A DNA stretch of 64,000 bases, from positions 434,001-498,000 of the forward strand of contig NZ_JONW01000008.1 of NCBI RefSeq assembly GCF_000712075.1, read 5' to 3'. Positions 17,462 to 25,364 of the stretch are shown here, piece after piece. Position 1 is the first letter of the stretch. The number at the start of each line of letters is the position of its first letter. The position numbers and the translations under genes were made by a program. The DNA comes from Caulobacter sp. UNC358MFTsu5.1. GTDB taxonomy: Bacteria; Pseudomonadota; Alphaproteobacteria; Caulobacterales; Caulobacteraceae. The notes beneath the pieces were generated by a model, which was given only the letters and a program-made list of their open reading frames with translations, made no database searches and had not been told where the DNA came from.

Positions 17462-18145
17462 CTAGAGCGCCGGAGGGTGGTCGTAGAACTCGACCTGCAT
17501 GCGCATCGGCCCGACCGGCTCGACGTGATGAGGTTCCTGGGGCCGCACCAGGCCCGGCGTGCCCGGCGACAGGATGACGTCCTGGTCGTGGGCCTCGATC
17601 CGGTAACGGACGCAGCCCTCGAGCACGCGGATCACGCCCCAGACGCCGTCCTTGGTGGTGTGCGCCTGGCGCAGGCCTTGCGGCAGGGTCCGCTCGTCGA
17701 AGACCGGGGTCGAGCGATAGGGCTTGGAGACCTCACGCGGAATCGTTTCGCTCTTGGCGGCCTCGGCCTTGGACAGGCGGAAATGGAGGGCCGCGTCCAG
17801 GCTCTGGGCGATGCGCGCGGCCTTGGCCTGCATGACCGCGGCGACCGGCGGCGACATCATCTCGTCGGTGGTCTGAGTCCACAGCGCCAACCAGTGGCCG
17901 AACATCTCCGACGGGATGCGCGCGGCGTGCTGCAGGTGGACCGCCATCGGATTGCCCTTGTAGCGGCCGCTGGTCAGCATCACCGACGACCAGAAGTCGG
18001 CCAGGGTCCCCAGGTGGTGATCCCAGTCCTGAACGGCGTCGTTGAACACCGGGCCCAGCTCGGCGTCGGCGCGGACGCGGGCGTAGAAGCGCTCCAGCAG
18101 CGCCGGCAGAGCGGCTTCGATCTCGGCGGCTTGGGTCGGGTCCAT
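17462..18145 (-). CDS. Group III truncated hemoglobin fused to DUF1971 domain
   Basis: A 227-residue two-domain protein. Residues 1-125 are a group III truncated globin: Tyr21 (B10) in ERFYARV, the FWSSVML helix, and YKGNPMAVH with probable proximal His70. Residues about 140-225 are a DUF1971/TehB-type cupin (PVFDERTLPQGL, HTTKDGVWGVIRVLEG, PQEPHHVEP). Group III globins are linked to NO and oxygen chemistry; DUF1971 is found with tellurite and NO-stress genes. The ATG of MDPTQ is preferred over a frame extended by 18 codons, which would run into the operator region. First gene of the presumed hmp operon. Confidence 0.9.
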   Translation of the reverse strand: MDPTQAAEIEAALPALLERFYARVRADAELGPVFNDAVQDWDHHLGTLADFWSSVMLTSGRYKGNPMAVHLQHAARIPSEMFGHWLALWTQTTDEMMSPPVAAVMQAKAARIAQSLDAALHFRLSKAEAAKSETIPREVSKPYRSTPVFDERTLPQGLRQAHTTKDGVWGVIRVLEGCVRYRIEAHDQDVILSPGTPGLVRPQEPHHVEPVGPMRMQVEFYDHPPAL

Positions 18146-18157
18146 AGGGGAGCCTAA

Positions 18158-18180
18158 TTGATGCGTCAAAAATGCATCTA
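18158..18180. promoter_or_regulatory. NsrR-like operator, weaker site
   Basis: A partial dyad of GATGCGT and AAATGCATC separated by three bases. The right half is a perfect NsrR half-site (AAATGCAT) and the left half is degenerate. It sits 13 bases upstream of the truncated-hemoglobin start codon. Confidence 0.5.
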
Positions 18181-18194
18181 TAAGGCCGCGACGA

Positions 18195-18217
18195 AACATG
18201 CAATGAAAATGCCTGTT
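18195..18217. promoter_or_regulatory. NsrR operator between hemoglobin operon and nsrR
   Basis: AACATGCAAT and AAATGCCTGTT flank a short centre, giving about 18 of 21 defined positions of the 23-bp NsrR consensus (AA-N-ATGCATTT-N-AAATGCAT-N-TT). Placed between the divergent truncated-hemoglobin and nsrR genes, it probably represses both until NO damages the NsrR iron-sulfur cluster. Confidence 0.7.
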
Positions 18218-18268
18218 TTACGTATTCGCCCTTAGTCCGTCCCGGCGGGGCGCGTGCCCGGAGTCCCG

Positions 18269-18712
18269 ATGCGGCTGACGCGCTACACCGACTACGCCAT
18301 GCGGGTGCTGCTGCACCTGGCGGCGCGCGACGACGGCGACCTGTCCTCGATCGGCGAGATCGCGGCCCTCTACAAGATCTCGCAGAACCACCTGATGAAG
18401 GTGGTGCAGGATCTGGGCAAGGCCGGCTTCGTGCGCACGGTGCGCGGCCGCGGCGGCGGCATCGCCCTGGCCCGTCCGGCCGACCAGATCGTCGTCGGCC
18501 AGGTGGTGCGCCAGACCGAGGAGGGCTTCCAGCTGGTGGACTGCAGCAGCTGCGTGATCGCCCCCGCCTGCACCCTGCCCCGCGCCCTCAACGAGGCGAC
18601 GGCGGCGTTCATCGCGGTGCTGGACAAGTACACGCTGGAGGACCTGCTGGATCAGCGCCACCAGATGCGGGCGCTGTTCGGGATCACCGAGCCGGCGGCC
18701 TTACCGGCCTAG
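18269..18712 (+). CDS. nsrR: NO-responsive Rrf2-family repressor NsrR
   Basis: A 147-residue Rrf2 winged-helix regulator. The N-terminus MRLTRYTDYAMRVLLHLA is canonical, followed by the helix-turn-helix (YKISQNHLMKVVQDLGKAG) and wing RGRGGGIALA. Cys92, Cys95 and Cys101 (DCSSCVIAPAC) are placed to bind a [4Fe-4S] cluster. The VDC..C.....C pattern and the divergent hemoglobin/hmp operon with NsrR sites distinguish it from IscR. ATG is used; a GTG five codons upstream is less likely. Confidence 0.95.
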   Translation: MRLTRYTDYAMRVLLHLAARDDGDLSSIGEIAALYKISQNHLMKVVQDLGKAGFVRTVRGRGGGIALARPADQIVVGQVVRQTEEGFQLVDCSSCVIAPACTLPRALNEATAAFIAVLDKYTLEDLLDQRHQMRALFGITEPAALPA

Positions 18713-18715
18713 CGC

Positions 18716-19474
18716 TCAGAACCAGCCGGCCGCCTTGACGGTCGGCGCATGGGTGCGGCTGACCGGAGCCGCCAGGCCGCCCGCCAGGCGCAGTTCGCCG
18801 CCGCCGCGCCGCCAGCGCACGCCCTCCACCGCCTCGGCCGCCACCCACCACGAGCGGTGGGTCTGGAAGCCGTGCGCGCCGGACAGCTCGTCCAGGGCGA
18901 CGGCGAAGCGCAGGGTGACCATCTCGGCCCCGGCGTCGGTGTGGACCCGCAGGTAGTGGTCGTCGGCCTCGACCGCGATCAGCCGCGCGCCGCGCCGCTT
19001 CGCCGACAGGCGCCGGCGGAAGGCCGCCTCGGCCTCGGGCAGGGGCGGCTCGACCACCACCCGGGTCTCGACCACCGCCGACGGCCGGCGCCAGACCAGG
19101 GCCCGGACGGCCATGACCGGGACCGAGATCAGGAACACCTGCCACAGCAGCGGCCAGTACCGCGACGCGACGATCGGCGCGCCGACCACGAGGCGATCGG
19201 ACACCAGCACCCACAGGGCGGTCGGCGGCGTCATCAGAACGGCGGTGACCAGCAGCCGCCGCCAGAAGACGCCCGCCCGGCGTCCGACGGTCTCGTCGAT
19301 CAGGATGCCGATCAGCCCGCCGCCGACGATGCACAGCACCCAGTAGGCGTAGGCCTGGCGCGGCGCCAGGTGCTCGCTGCCGAACGGGCCGACCGCGCCC
19401 AGGAACAGGCCCATCGCCAGCAGCAGCGCCAGGTCCGCGCCGCCGCGCTGAAGGATCGCCCGCAGGTCCGTCAC
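18716..19474 (-). CDS. Membrane protein with LytTR DNA-binding domain
   Basis: A 252-residue regulator. The N-terminal 130 residues hold four predicted membrane helices (LALLLAMGLFLGAVG; YAYWVLCIVGGGLIGIL; and two more). Residues about 155-250 form a LytTR domain (LIAVEADDHYLRVHTDAG, GFQTHRSWWVAAEAVEGV). Such proteins are membrane-tethered transcription factors without a phospho-receiver. The target is unknown; it faces a divergent DUF2306 gene that could be one. It is convergent with nsrR, with only three bases between the stops. Confidence 0.88.
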   Translation of the reverse strand: MTDLRAILQRGGADLALLLAMGLFLGAVGPFGSEHLAPRQAYAYWVLCIVGGGLIGILIDETVGRRAGVFWRRLLVTAVLMTPPTALWVLVSDRLVVGAPIVASRYWPLLWQVFLISVPVMAVRALVWRRPSAVVETRVVVEPPLPEAEAAFRRRLSAKRRGARLIAVEADDHYLRVHTDAGAEMVTLRFAVALDELSGAHGFQTHRSWWVAAEAVEGVRWRRGGGELRLAGGLAAPVSRTHAPTVKAAGWF

Positions 19475-19609
19475 CCCGATCTAAGCCTCTCGCCCAAAAG
19501 CCTCTCATCATGGCGCGGCGCCGTTCGCGCAGTATCGGCGCCGCTCACGCAACCTCGCCTAGCGCCGGTCGGCGAGCTTCGCAATCTCCGCCAAACCTCG
19601 GAGACCGAC

Positions 19610-20221
19610 ATGACCCGCCTGCTGAACCGAAGCCTCTGGACCCTGTACGCCCTGCTGAGCGCGGCCGTGGCGATCTTCTCGTACCGCTATCTGCCGAGGA
19701 TCGGGCCGCTGGGCCCCGAGATCCTGGCCAACCTGTTCGCGCGGCCCTGGCTGGACGTCCACGTGGCGGGCGCGGCGACGGCGCTGCTGGTCGGCCCGCT
19801 CCAGTTCCTGCCCTGGGTGCGCCGACGGTTCCCCGCCCTGCACCGGACGCTGGGGCGGGTCTATGTGATCGGCTGCCTGGCCGGCGGGGTCGGCGGGCTG
19901 GTGATGGCCTTCGGCTCGACCGCCGGCCCGATCGCCACGGTCGGTTTCGCCAGCCTGGCGGTCTGTTGGATCACGGCCAACGTCCAGGGCTGGCGCCTGG
20001 CGGTGGCGCGCCGCTTCGACGACCACCGCGCCTGGATGCTGCGCTCGTTCGCCATGACCTTCGCCGCGGTCACCCTGCGGATCTACATCGTGGTGCTGCC
20101 GATGATGGGCGTGGCCGAGATCGACGCCTACCGCGCCTCGGCCTTCCTGGCCTGGATCCCGAACCTGCTTCTGGTCGAGCTGTATCTGCGCGGCCGCCGC
20201 GAGCGCGCCGTGGCCGCCTAG
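19610..20221 (+). CDS. DUF2306 integral membrane protein
   Basis: A 203-residue protein with about five hydrophobic helices. It carries the DUF2306 hallmarks FPALHRTLGRVYVIG (residues about 74-88) and DDHRAWMLRSFAMTFAAVTLRI (about 139-160). The conserved histidines in membrane-edge positions suggest metal or heme binding, which is not demonstrated for the family. GGAGACCGAC precedes the ATG. It ends four bases into the convergent hybrid kinase gene. Confidence 0.85.
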   Translation: MTRLLNRSLWTLYALLSAAVAIFSYRYLPRIGPLGPEILANLFARPWLDVHVAGAATALLVGPLQFLPWVRRRFPALHRTLGRVYVIGCLAGGVGGLVMAFGSTAGPIATVGFASLAVCWITANVQGWRLAVARRFDDHRAWMLRSFAMTFAAVTLRIYIVVLPMMGVAEIDAYRASAFLAWIPNLLLVELYLRGRRERAVAA

Positions 20222-22782
20222 GCCAGCGCGGTCTCGCCGACCGCCGGCGCGACGCCGCGCCGGTCCAGCACCTGGACCATCACCGACAGCAGGTCGCGCA
20301 GGTCGATCGGCTTGGCGATGTGGGCGTCCATGCCCGCCTCCAGGCAGGTGTCGATCTGGGTGCGCATGACGTCGGCGGTCAGGGCGATGACCGGCAGGCC
20401 GGTCCAGCGCGGGTCGCGGCGCAGGCGGCGCGTGGCCTCCAGCCCGTCCATCACCGGCATGTTGACGTCCATCAGCACCAGGTCGAAGGCCTCGGCCTCC
20501 AGGGCGTCCAGGGCCTCGCGGCCGTTCTCGACCTCGACCAGGTCGCAGTCGAACGGGGCCAGGAACAGCTTGATGACCCGGCGGTTGACCGGGTGGTCGT
20601 CGACCACCAGCACCCGGCGGCCGTGCAGGGGCGACAGCGTCTCGTCCTCGCTCGGGGCGCCGAAGGCCGGGGCCCCGGTCTCGATCGTCCCGGCGGCCGC
20701 GACGTCGACCTGGAAGTCCAGCATGAAGGTCGAACCGTGGCCCTCGCGGCTGTCGACCCGGATCTCGCCGTCCATCAGTTCGGCCAGGCGGCGCGTGATG
20801 TTCAGGCCCAGGCCCGTGCCGCCGAAGGTGCGGGTGGTCGAGGCGTCGGCCTGGGTGAAGGCGCCGAACAGCTTGGACAGGGTGGCCGGGGTCATGCCGA
20901 TGCCGGTGTCGGCGACGGTCAGGCTGATCGCCGTGCGCCCCGTCAGCGGATCGGGCGCCCAGTCCAGGGTCACGTCCACCCGGCCCACCACCGTGAACTT
21001 CAGGGCATTGGACAGCAGGTTGGCCAGGCATTGGCGCACCCGCACGGCGTCGAACAGCAGCATCGGCGGCGGGTCGCCCGCCACGGCGAAGGTCAGCTCG
21101 ACGCCCTTTTCCCGGGCGGTCGGCTGGTAGCCCCCCACCAGGCGGGCGCAGACCCCGACCAGGTCGCCGGCGGTGGGGGCGATCTCCAGCTTGCCGGCCT
21201 CGATCTTGGACAGGTCCAGGATATCGTTGAGCAGCACCAGCAGGGTGTCGCCGCTGTCGATCATCAGCTCGACCTGCTCGCGTTGGCGGGCGTCCAGGGC
21301 CTCGCCGCGCAGGGCCTGGGCCATGCCCAGCATGCCGTTCAGCGGCGTGCGCAGCTCGTGGCTCATCACGGCCAGGAAGGCGGACTTGGCCTCGTTGGCC
21401 GCCTCGGCCCGGCCGCGGGCGTCCTTCAGCCGCATCGACGCCCGGCGCAGGTAGAAGCCCCAGGCGACGCCGCCCAGCACCAGCACGCCCAGCAGCATGG
21501 CGATGATGATCGAGGCGTGCGCCAGGCGGCGGTTCAGCTCGACCTCGGCGGTCAGCCGGCGGCTCTCGTCCCGCTTGGACTTCAGTTCGGTCTCCAGGGC
21601 CGAGGCCATCTGGGCGCCGTTGCGGGTCAGGGCGGCCTGGGTCTTCTCGTGGTCCTGCCGCCGCCACTGGTCCAGGTCGCGGAAGGCCTCCTCGCCGCGA
21701 TGCTCGGCCAGGGCGATATAGGCGCTGACCAGCAGCTCGGCCTGGGGATCACGCTCCAGGGTCTCCAGGGGGATGGCGCGCGCCACGTCCAGATCGGCCC
21801 GGGCGGCGGCGGCCTGGCCCAGCTCGGCCCGCGCCTGAGCCCGCAGCCGCAGGCTGAGGCCGGTCAGGCGGTTGGTCGGATGGTCGATCTCGAAAGCGCC
21901 CGCTTCCAGGCACTTGAGGACCCGGCCCGGCGCGTGGCGCGCGCTGGCGATGCGGGCGCAGAGATAGCGATCCCAGGTCTTCAGGTCGGGATCGCCGGCG
22001 GCCTCGGTCATGTGGTGGTGCACGCCGGCGAAGTGCTCGGCGGCGTCCAGCTCGCCCACCTCGGCGGCGGTGTAGGCGATGTCGTAGATCCGCTCGACCT
22101 TGCGCATGTAGAAGGCGTTGCCCTCGTCCAGGCGAGCGGCGGCGCTCATGTGGTCCAGCGCGCCTTCCTTATCGCCGATGTAGGACAGGGTGTAGGAGTG
22201 CACCTGGTGGGCCTCGGCCAGCATCGGCCGGGCGACGGCGCCCTTGCGTTCCAGCTGGCCCATGACCTCGGTCGCCAGGCGCGAGGCCTCGGCCCAATGG
22301 CCCGAGCGGCCCAGGCTGCGGATGCGCTCGATGGCCGCCATCATCCAGATGTTCGGGCCCGAGCGCTCCAGATAGCGCACCCAGTCGGCGTCGTTGAACG
22401 TGCGGAAGCCGCCGGACTCGTGGCGGTAGGCCGTGGTCAGCAGGTCGACCAGGTTCAGCAGCTCGGCGTCGTTGTCTTCCTTGGCCAGGCGGCGCACGCG
22501 GCGGGTCCAGTCGTCGAACTGCGGCTGCACCTGGTTGCTCTTGTAGGCGTAGAGCACCGACCACAGGCCGTAGAGGCGCTTGTCGCCGTGCTGCTTCAGG
22601 GCCCGGCGTCCGACCCGCTCGATGTCGTCGTTCTCGCGGGCGGGGGGCTTGATCTCGTCGCGGCTGATCTCGCGGTACAGGGCGTCCAGCTTGGCCGACT
22701 GCTGCGAACGGGCGAACGCCGTTCCGCCGCTCGCGACGAACAGGGTTGCGATCGCCGCGAGGAACAGGACGTAGCGCCGCAA
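20218..22782 (-). CDS. Hybrid histidine kinase with periplasmic TPR-like sensor
   Basis: An 854-residue sensor kinase. A signal peptide (1-25) precedes about 385 residues of helical TPR-like repeats that should be periplasmic. A membrane helix follows (ASIIIAMLLGVLVLGGVAW, near 435), then HisKA with SHELRTPLNGMLG, HATPase_c with NLLSNALKF, DTGIGM and GGTGLGLNI, and a C-terminal receiver (VVDDHPVNRR, phospho-Asp in LVLMDVNMPVMDG, IAKPID). No HPt domain or cognate regulator is adjacent, so it likely phosphorylates a separate HPt protein. The signal sensed is unknown. Confidence 0.93.
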   Translation of the reverse strand: MRRYVLFLAAIATLFVASGGTAFARSQQSAKLDALYREISRDEIKPPARENDDIERVGRRALKQHGDKRLYGLWSVLYAYKSNQVQPQFDDWTRRVRRLAKEDNDAELLNLVDLLTTAYRHESGGFRTFNDADWVRYLERSGPNIWMMAAIERIRSLGRSGHWAEASRLATEVMGQLERKGAVARPMLAEAHQVHSYTLSYIGDKEGALDHMSAAARLDEGNAFYMRKVERIYDIAYTAAEVGELDAAEHFAGVHHHMTEAAGDPDLKTWDRYLCARIASARHAPGRVLKCLEAGAFEIDHPTNRLTGLSLRLRAQARAELGQAAAARADLDVARAIPLETLERDPQAELLVSAYIALAEHRGEEAFRDLDQWRRQDHEKTQAALTRNGAQMASALETELKSKRDESRRLTAEVELNRRLAHASIIIAMLLGVLVLGGVAWGFYLRRASMRLKDARGRAEAANEAKSAFLAVMSHELRTPLNGMLGMAQALRGEALDARQREQVELMIDSGDTLLVLLNDILDLSKIEAGKLEIAPTAGDLVGVCARLVGGYQPTAREKGVELTFAVAGDPPPMLLFDAVRVRQCLANLLSNALKFTVVGRVDVTLDWAPDPLTGRTAISLTVADTGIGMTPATLSKLFGAFTQADASTTRTFGGTGLGLNITRRLAELMDGEIRVDSREGHGSTFMLDFQVDVAAAGTIETGAPAFGAPSEDETLSPLHGRRVLVVDDHPVNRRVIKLFLAPFDCDLVEVENGREALDALEAEAFDLVLMDVNMPVMDGLEATRRLRRDPRWTGLPVIALTADVMRTQIDTCLEAGMDAHIAKPIDLRDLLSVMVQVLDRRGVAPAVGETALA

Positions 22783-22933
22783 GCCGTGGTTTCCTGGTGA
22801 ACCTTGGCAAGGTACGAAAACGGCCTGTATCCAAAGTTAAGATCGGCGCGGCGCGACGTTCTGTCCCCGGATGACTCCGCCAGGGGCAAATATCGCCCTT
22901 TCGCGGCGTCGTCCGCCCGACCTCGCGGCGCCC

Positions 22934-23701
22934 TTAGATCGTGGCGCCGCCGTCCACCACCAGGGCCTGGCCGGTCATGAAGCTGCCCGCCTTCGAGGCC
23001 AGGTAGACGGCCGCCCCGGCCAGTTCGTCGGGCTCGCCGATCCGGCGCAGCGGCACGCCCTTGGTCGAACGCTCCAGGGTCGCCGGGTCGTCCCACAGGG
23101 CCTTGGCGAAGTCGGTCTTGATCAGGCCCGGCGCGATGCAGTTGACCCGCACGTTGTCGGGGCCGAACTCGTGGGCCAGGTTGCGGGCCAGCTGGAAGTC
23201 GGCGGCCTTGGAGATGTTGTAGGCCCCGATGATGGCGTTGCCGCGCAGGCCGCCGATCGAGCTGACGATGATGATCGAGCCGTCCTTCCGCTCGCGCATC
23301 TCCGGGGCGACCATCGAAATCAGCCAGTGGTTGCTGATGATGTTGTTGTCCAGGATCTTGCGGAACTGGTCGTCGGCGATGCCGGACAGCGGGCCGTAAT
23401 AGGGGTTGGACGCGGCGTTGCAGACGCAGATGTCGATCTTCCCGAACGCCTTGCGGGTCTCGTCGACCAGCCGCTGCAGGTCCTCCTTGGAGCCGATGTT
23501 GGCCGGGACCGAGATCGCCGTCCCCTCGCCGTGCCGGGCGTTGATCTCGGCCGCGACCTCGTCGCAGGGACCGGCCTTGCGCGACGAGATCACCACCTTG
23601 GCCCCGTGCTCGGCCATGCGTTGGGCGATGGCCTTGCCGATGCCGCGCGAGCTGCCCGTGATGATCGCCACCTTGCCGGCGAGGTCGAAGAGGTTGGTCA
23701 T
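22934..23701 (-). CDS. SDR-family oxidoreductase
   Basis: A 255-residue classical SDR: ITGSSRGIGKAIA nucleotide motif, CNAAS in place of NNAG, IIIVSSIGG with the catalytic Ser, YNISKAA with Tyr-x3-Lys, and the C-terminal GQALVVDGGATI of FabG-like enzymes. Members of this subgroup occur with acyl-CoA metabolism genes. Start MTNLFDLAGK. Upstream there is a motif shared with the fadB-like gene in this window, hinting at control by a fatty-acid-responsive regulator. Confidence 0.9.
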   Translation of the reverse strand: MTNLFDLAGKVAIITGSSRGIGKAIAQRMAEHGAKVVISSRKAGPCDEVAAEINARHGEGTAISVPANIGSKEDLQRLVDETRKAFGKIDICVCNAASNPYYGPLSGIADDQFRKILDNNIISNHWLISMVAPEMRERKDGSIIIVSSIGGLRGNAIIGAYNISKAADFQLARNLAHEFGPDNVRVNCIAPGLIKTDFAKALWDDPATLERSTKGVPLRRIGEPDELAGAAVYLASKAGSFMTGQALVVDGGATI

Positions 23702-23722
23702 GGCGGGCTCCCGGCAAACATC

Positions 23723-23738
23723 AAAACGATTGTTTGAA
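23723..23738 (-). promoter_or_regulatory. Operator-like motif shared with the fadB-like gene
   Basis: On the + strand it reads AAAACGATTGTTTGAA, with a dyad AAAC-GATT-GTTT. Thirteen of 16 positions match the motif at 57980-57995 upstream of the beta-oxidation gene, in the same orientation relative to the gene. It lies 22 bases before the SDR start codon. Confidence 0.45.
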
Positions 23739-23793
23739 TTGCCGGCACATTGGGAGGAAGGCCCGCCCAGGTCAAGCCTTCGCCGAAGCGGCC

Positions 23794-24537
23794 TCAGAAC
23801 CGGTAGGTGAAACCGAACAGCGGACCCTTCAGGTCCAGGTCGACGTTGCGACGGCCCTTGTCGTTCTCGAAATGCAGGAAGCGATAGCCGCCCATCAGCC
23901 GCCAATGGCTGGACGCGTCGTACTCGACCATGCCCTGGCCCTGCCAGCTGGTGGTGTCGCTGCCCCAGCCGCTGTCGATCTGGCCCATAAAGCCCCACTT
24001 GCCGTACTGGCCGCGGGCCCGCGCGCCGATGACGCCGTCGAACCAGTTGGTGTCGGCGCTGGCGTCGATCAGGTCGGTGTTGGGCGCGCTGAGCGTGAAG
24101 TCGGTCTCCAGCCAGTAGCCCCGGACGCCGGCGGTCAGGTCCACGTCCCATTTGTCGCCGTCGACGACGCGGTAGAAGCCGTTCACGCTGCCGACCATCG
24201 CCTTGGTGTCGAGGTCGGGCTTCAGGGGCAAGGCCGGCGGCAGCTCGACGTCGTCGCCGAAGCCGATGTCGACATAGGCGAAATCGACCAGGGCCCCGAC
24301 CCGGTCCTTGCTGAGTTCGGCCACGCCGAAACCGAAGAACTGCAGGTTATCCAGGATATTGCCGTCGCCCAGCACCGGCGTGGGCCGGTCGGGGTTCAGC
24401 CCCAGCGGCCCCTTGACGGTGGGCAGCCAGACATAGGTGCCCATGCGGAACGTCACGTCGTCGTCGGCCCTGGCCTCGACGGCGCTCGCCCCCAGGACCA
24501 GCGCCGCGGCGCAGCCCAGAACCACCGCAACCTTCAT
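23794..24537 (-). CDS. Outer-membrane beta-barrel-like protein, unknown
   Basis: A 247-residue exported protein with a signal peptide (MKVAVVLGCAAALVLGASAVEARA). The mature part is built of alternating amphipathic strands (TFRMGTYVWLPTVKGPLG; HWRLMGGYRFLHFEND) and ends in TYRF, the C-terminal aromatic of BAM-dependent barrels. It resembles the outer-membrane proteins sometimes annotated as porin- or YfaZ-like. The substrate is unknown. Divergent from an SRPBCC gene. Confidence 0.75.
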   Translation of the reverse strand: MKVAVVLGCAAALVLGASAVEARADDDVTFRMGTYVWLPTVKGPLGLNPDRPTPVLGDGNILDNLQFFGFGVAELSKDRVGALVDFAYVDIGFGDDVELPPALPLKPDLDTKAMVGSVNGFYRVVDGDKWDVDLTAGVRGYWLETDFTLSAPNTDLIDASADTNWFDGVIGARARGQYGKWGFMGQIDSGWGSDTTSWQGQGMVEYDASSHWRLMGGYRFLHFENDKGRRNVDLDLKGPLFGFTYRF

Positions 24538-24728
24538 CAACCCGCTCCCTGGCGACCCGGGGAGAGCCTGAACTGTCCAGCCGAGGGGTAAATCAGGTGA
24601 ACACCCGAGACCGGCCTCGGCTTCCCGCCATCGACTCGCGGTCTCGACAAAAGTTCGCACCCGATGTCGGATCGCCGACGTCGGGGCCGTCCTTCGGGCG
24701 CAACACCCCACTCCCTTGGAGAAACGCC

Positions 24729-25211
24729 ATGGACACCCCCGCCCCTTCGCCCGTCGCCGACCGCGAACTGGTGCTGACCCGCGTCCTCGACGTGCCCGCC
24801 GACAAGCTGTTCAAGTGCTGGACCACGCCCGAGCGCATGCACGAATGGTTCTGCCCCAAGCCCTGGACCGTCTCGCACGCCGAGATGGACATCCGCCCCG
24901 GCGGCTCCAGCCTGATCGTCATGCAGGGCCCGAACGGCGAGGAGGTCCCCAACCCGGGTCTCTTCCTCGAGGTCGTTCCGAACAAGCGCCTGGTCTTCAC
25001 CGACGCCTTCGCCTCGAACTGGGTCCCGGCCGGCAAGCCCTTCATGGTCGCGACCATCGAGTTCGACGACCTGGGCGACGGCACGACCCGCTACACCGCC
25101 ACCGCCCGCCACTGGACCGTCGAGGACCGCCAGACCCACGAGCAGATGGGCTTCCACGAGGGCTGGGGCATCGTCGCCGACCAGCTGGCCGAGGTGGCCA
25201 AGACGTTCTGA
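24729..25211 (+). CDS. SRPBCC/AHSA1-family protein
   Basis: A 160-residue START-like fold protein: LVLTRVLDVPADKLFKCWTTPERMHEWFCP at the N-terminus, then FLEVVPNKRLVFTDAF and a C-terminal helix ending in DQLAEVAKTF. It belongs to the Aha1-C-terminal-like SRPBCC family, which binds hydrophobic ligands or partners; the ligand is unknown. The ATG follows a GGAG Shine-Dalgarno. No ArsR regulator is attached, unlike the AHSA1 gene near 49.4 kb. Confidence 0.85.
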   Translation: MDTPAPSPVADRELVLTRVLDVPADKLFKCWTTPERMHEWFCPKPWTVSHAEMDIRPGGSSLIVMQGPNGEEVPNPGLFLEVVPNKRLVFTDAFASNWVPAGKPFMVATIEFDDLGDGTTRYTATARHWTVEDRQTHEQMGFHEGWGIVADQLAEVAKTF

Positions 25212-25224
25212 TCAGAACCTAAAT

Positions 25225-25352
25225 TCCGCTCATCCCGGCGAATGCCGGGACCCAGATGGAACGGCGTTGGGGCCGACGCCATTAGCGCTGAGCCTCTCCA
25301 ATCATTCGCACCGTTTGGGATCTGGGTCCCGGCATTCGCCGGGATGAGCGGA
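25225..25352. repeat. Family A intergenic palindrome, copy 1
   Basis: Two perfect 33-bp arms (25225-25257 and 25320-25352) flank 62 variable bases. Each arm contains an inner hairpin CCCGGCGAATGCCGGG followed by ACCCAG. A second copy with identical arms is at 52887-53015. It is a REP/MITE-like element, not coding. Confidence 0.9.
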
Positions 25353-25364
25353 GCTATTTGCCCC

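Noticed and set aside
19510..22800. A very long + strand open frame covering DUF2306 and the hybrid kinase
   Set aside because: It is out of frame with DUF2306 and antisense to the kinase, both of which have clear domain motifs. Composition is typical of GC-rich shadows.
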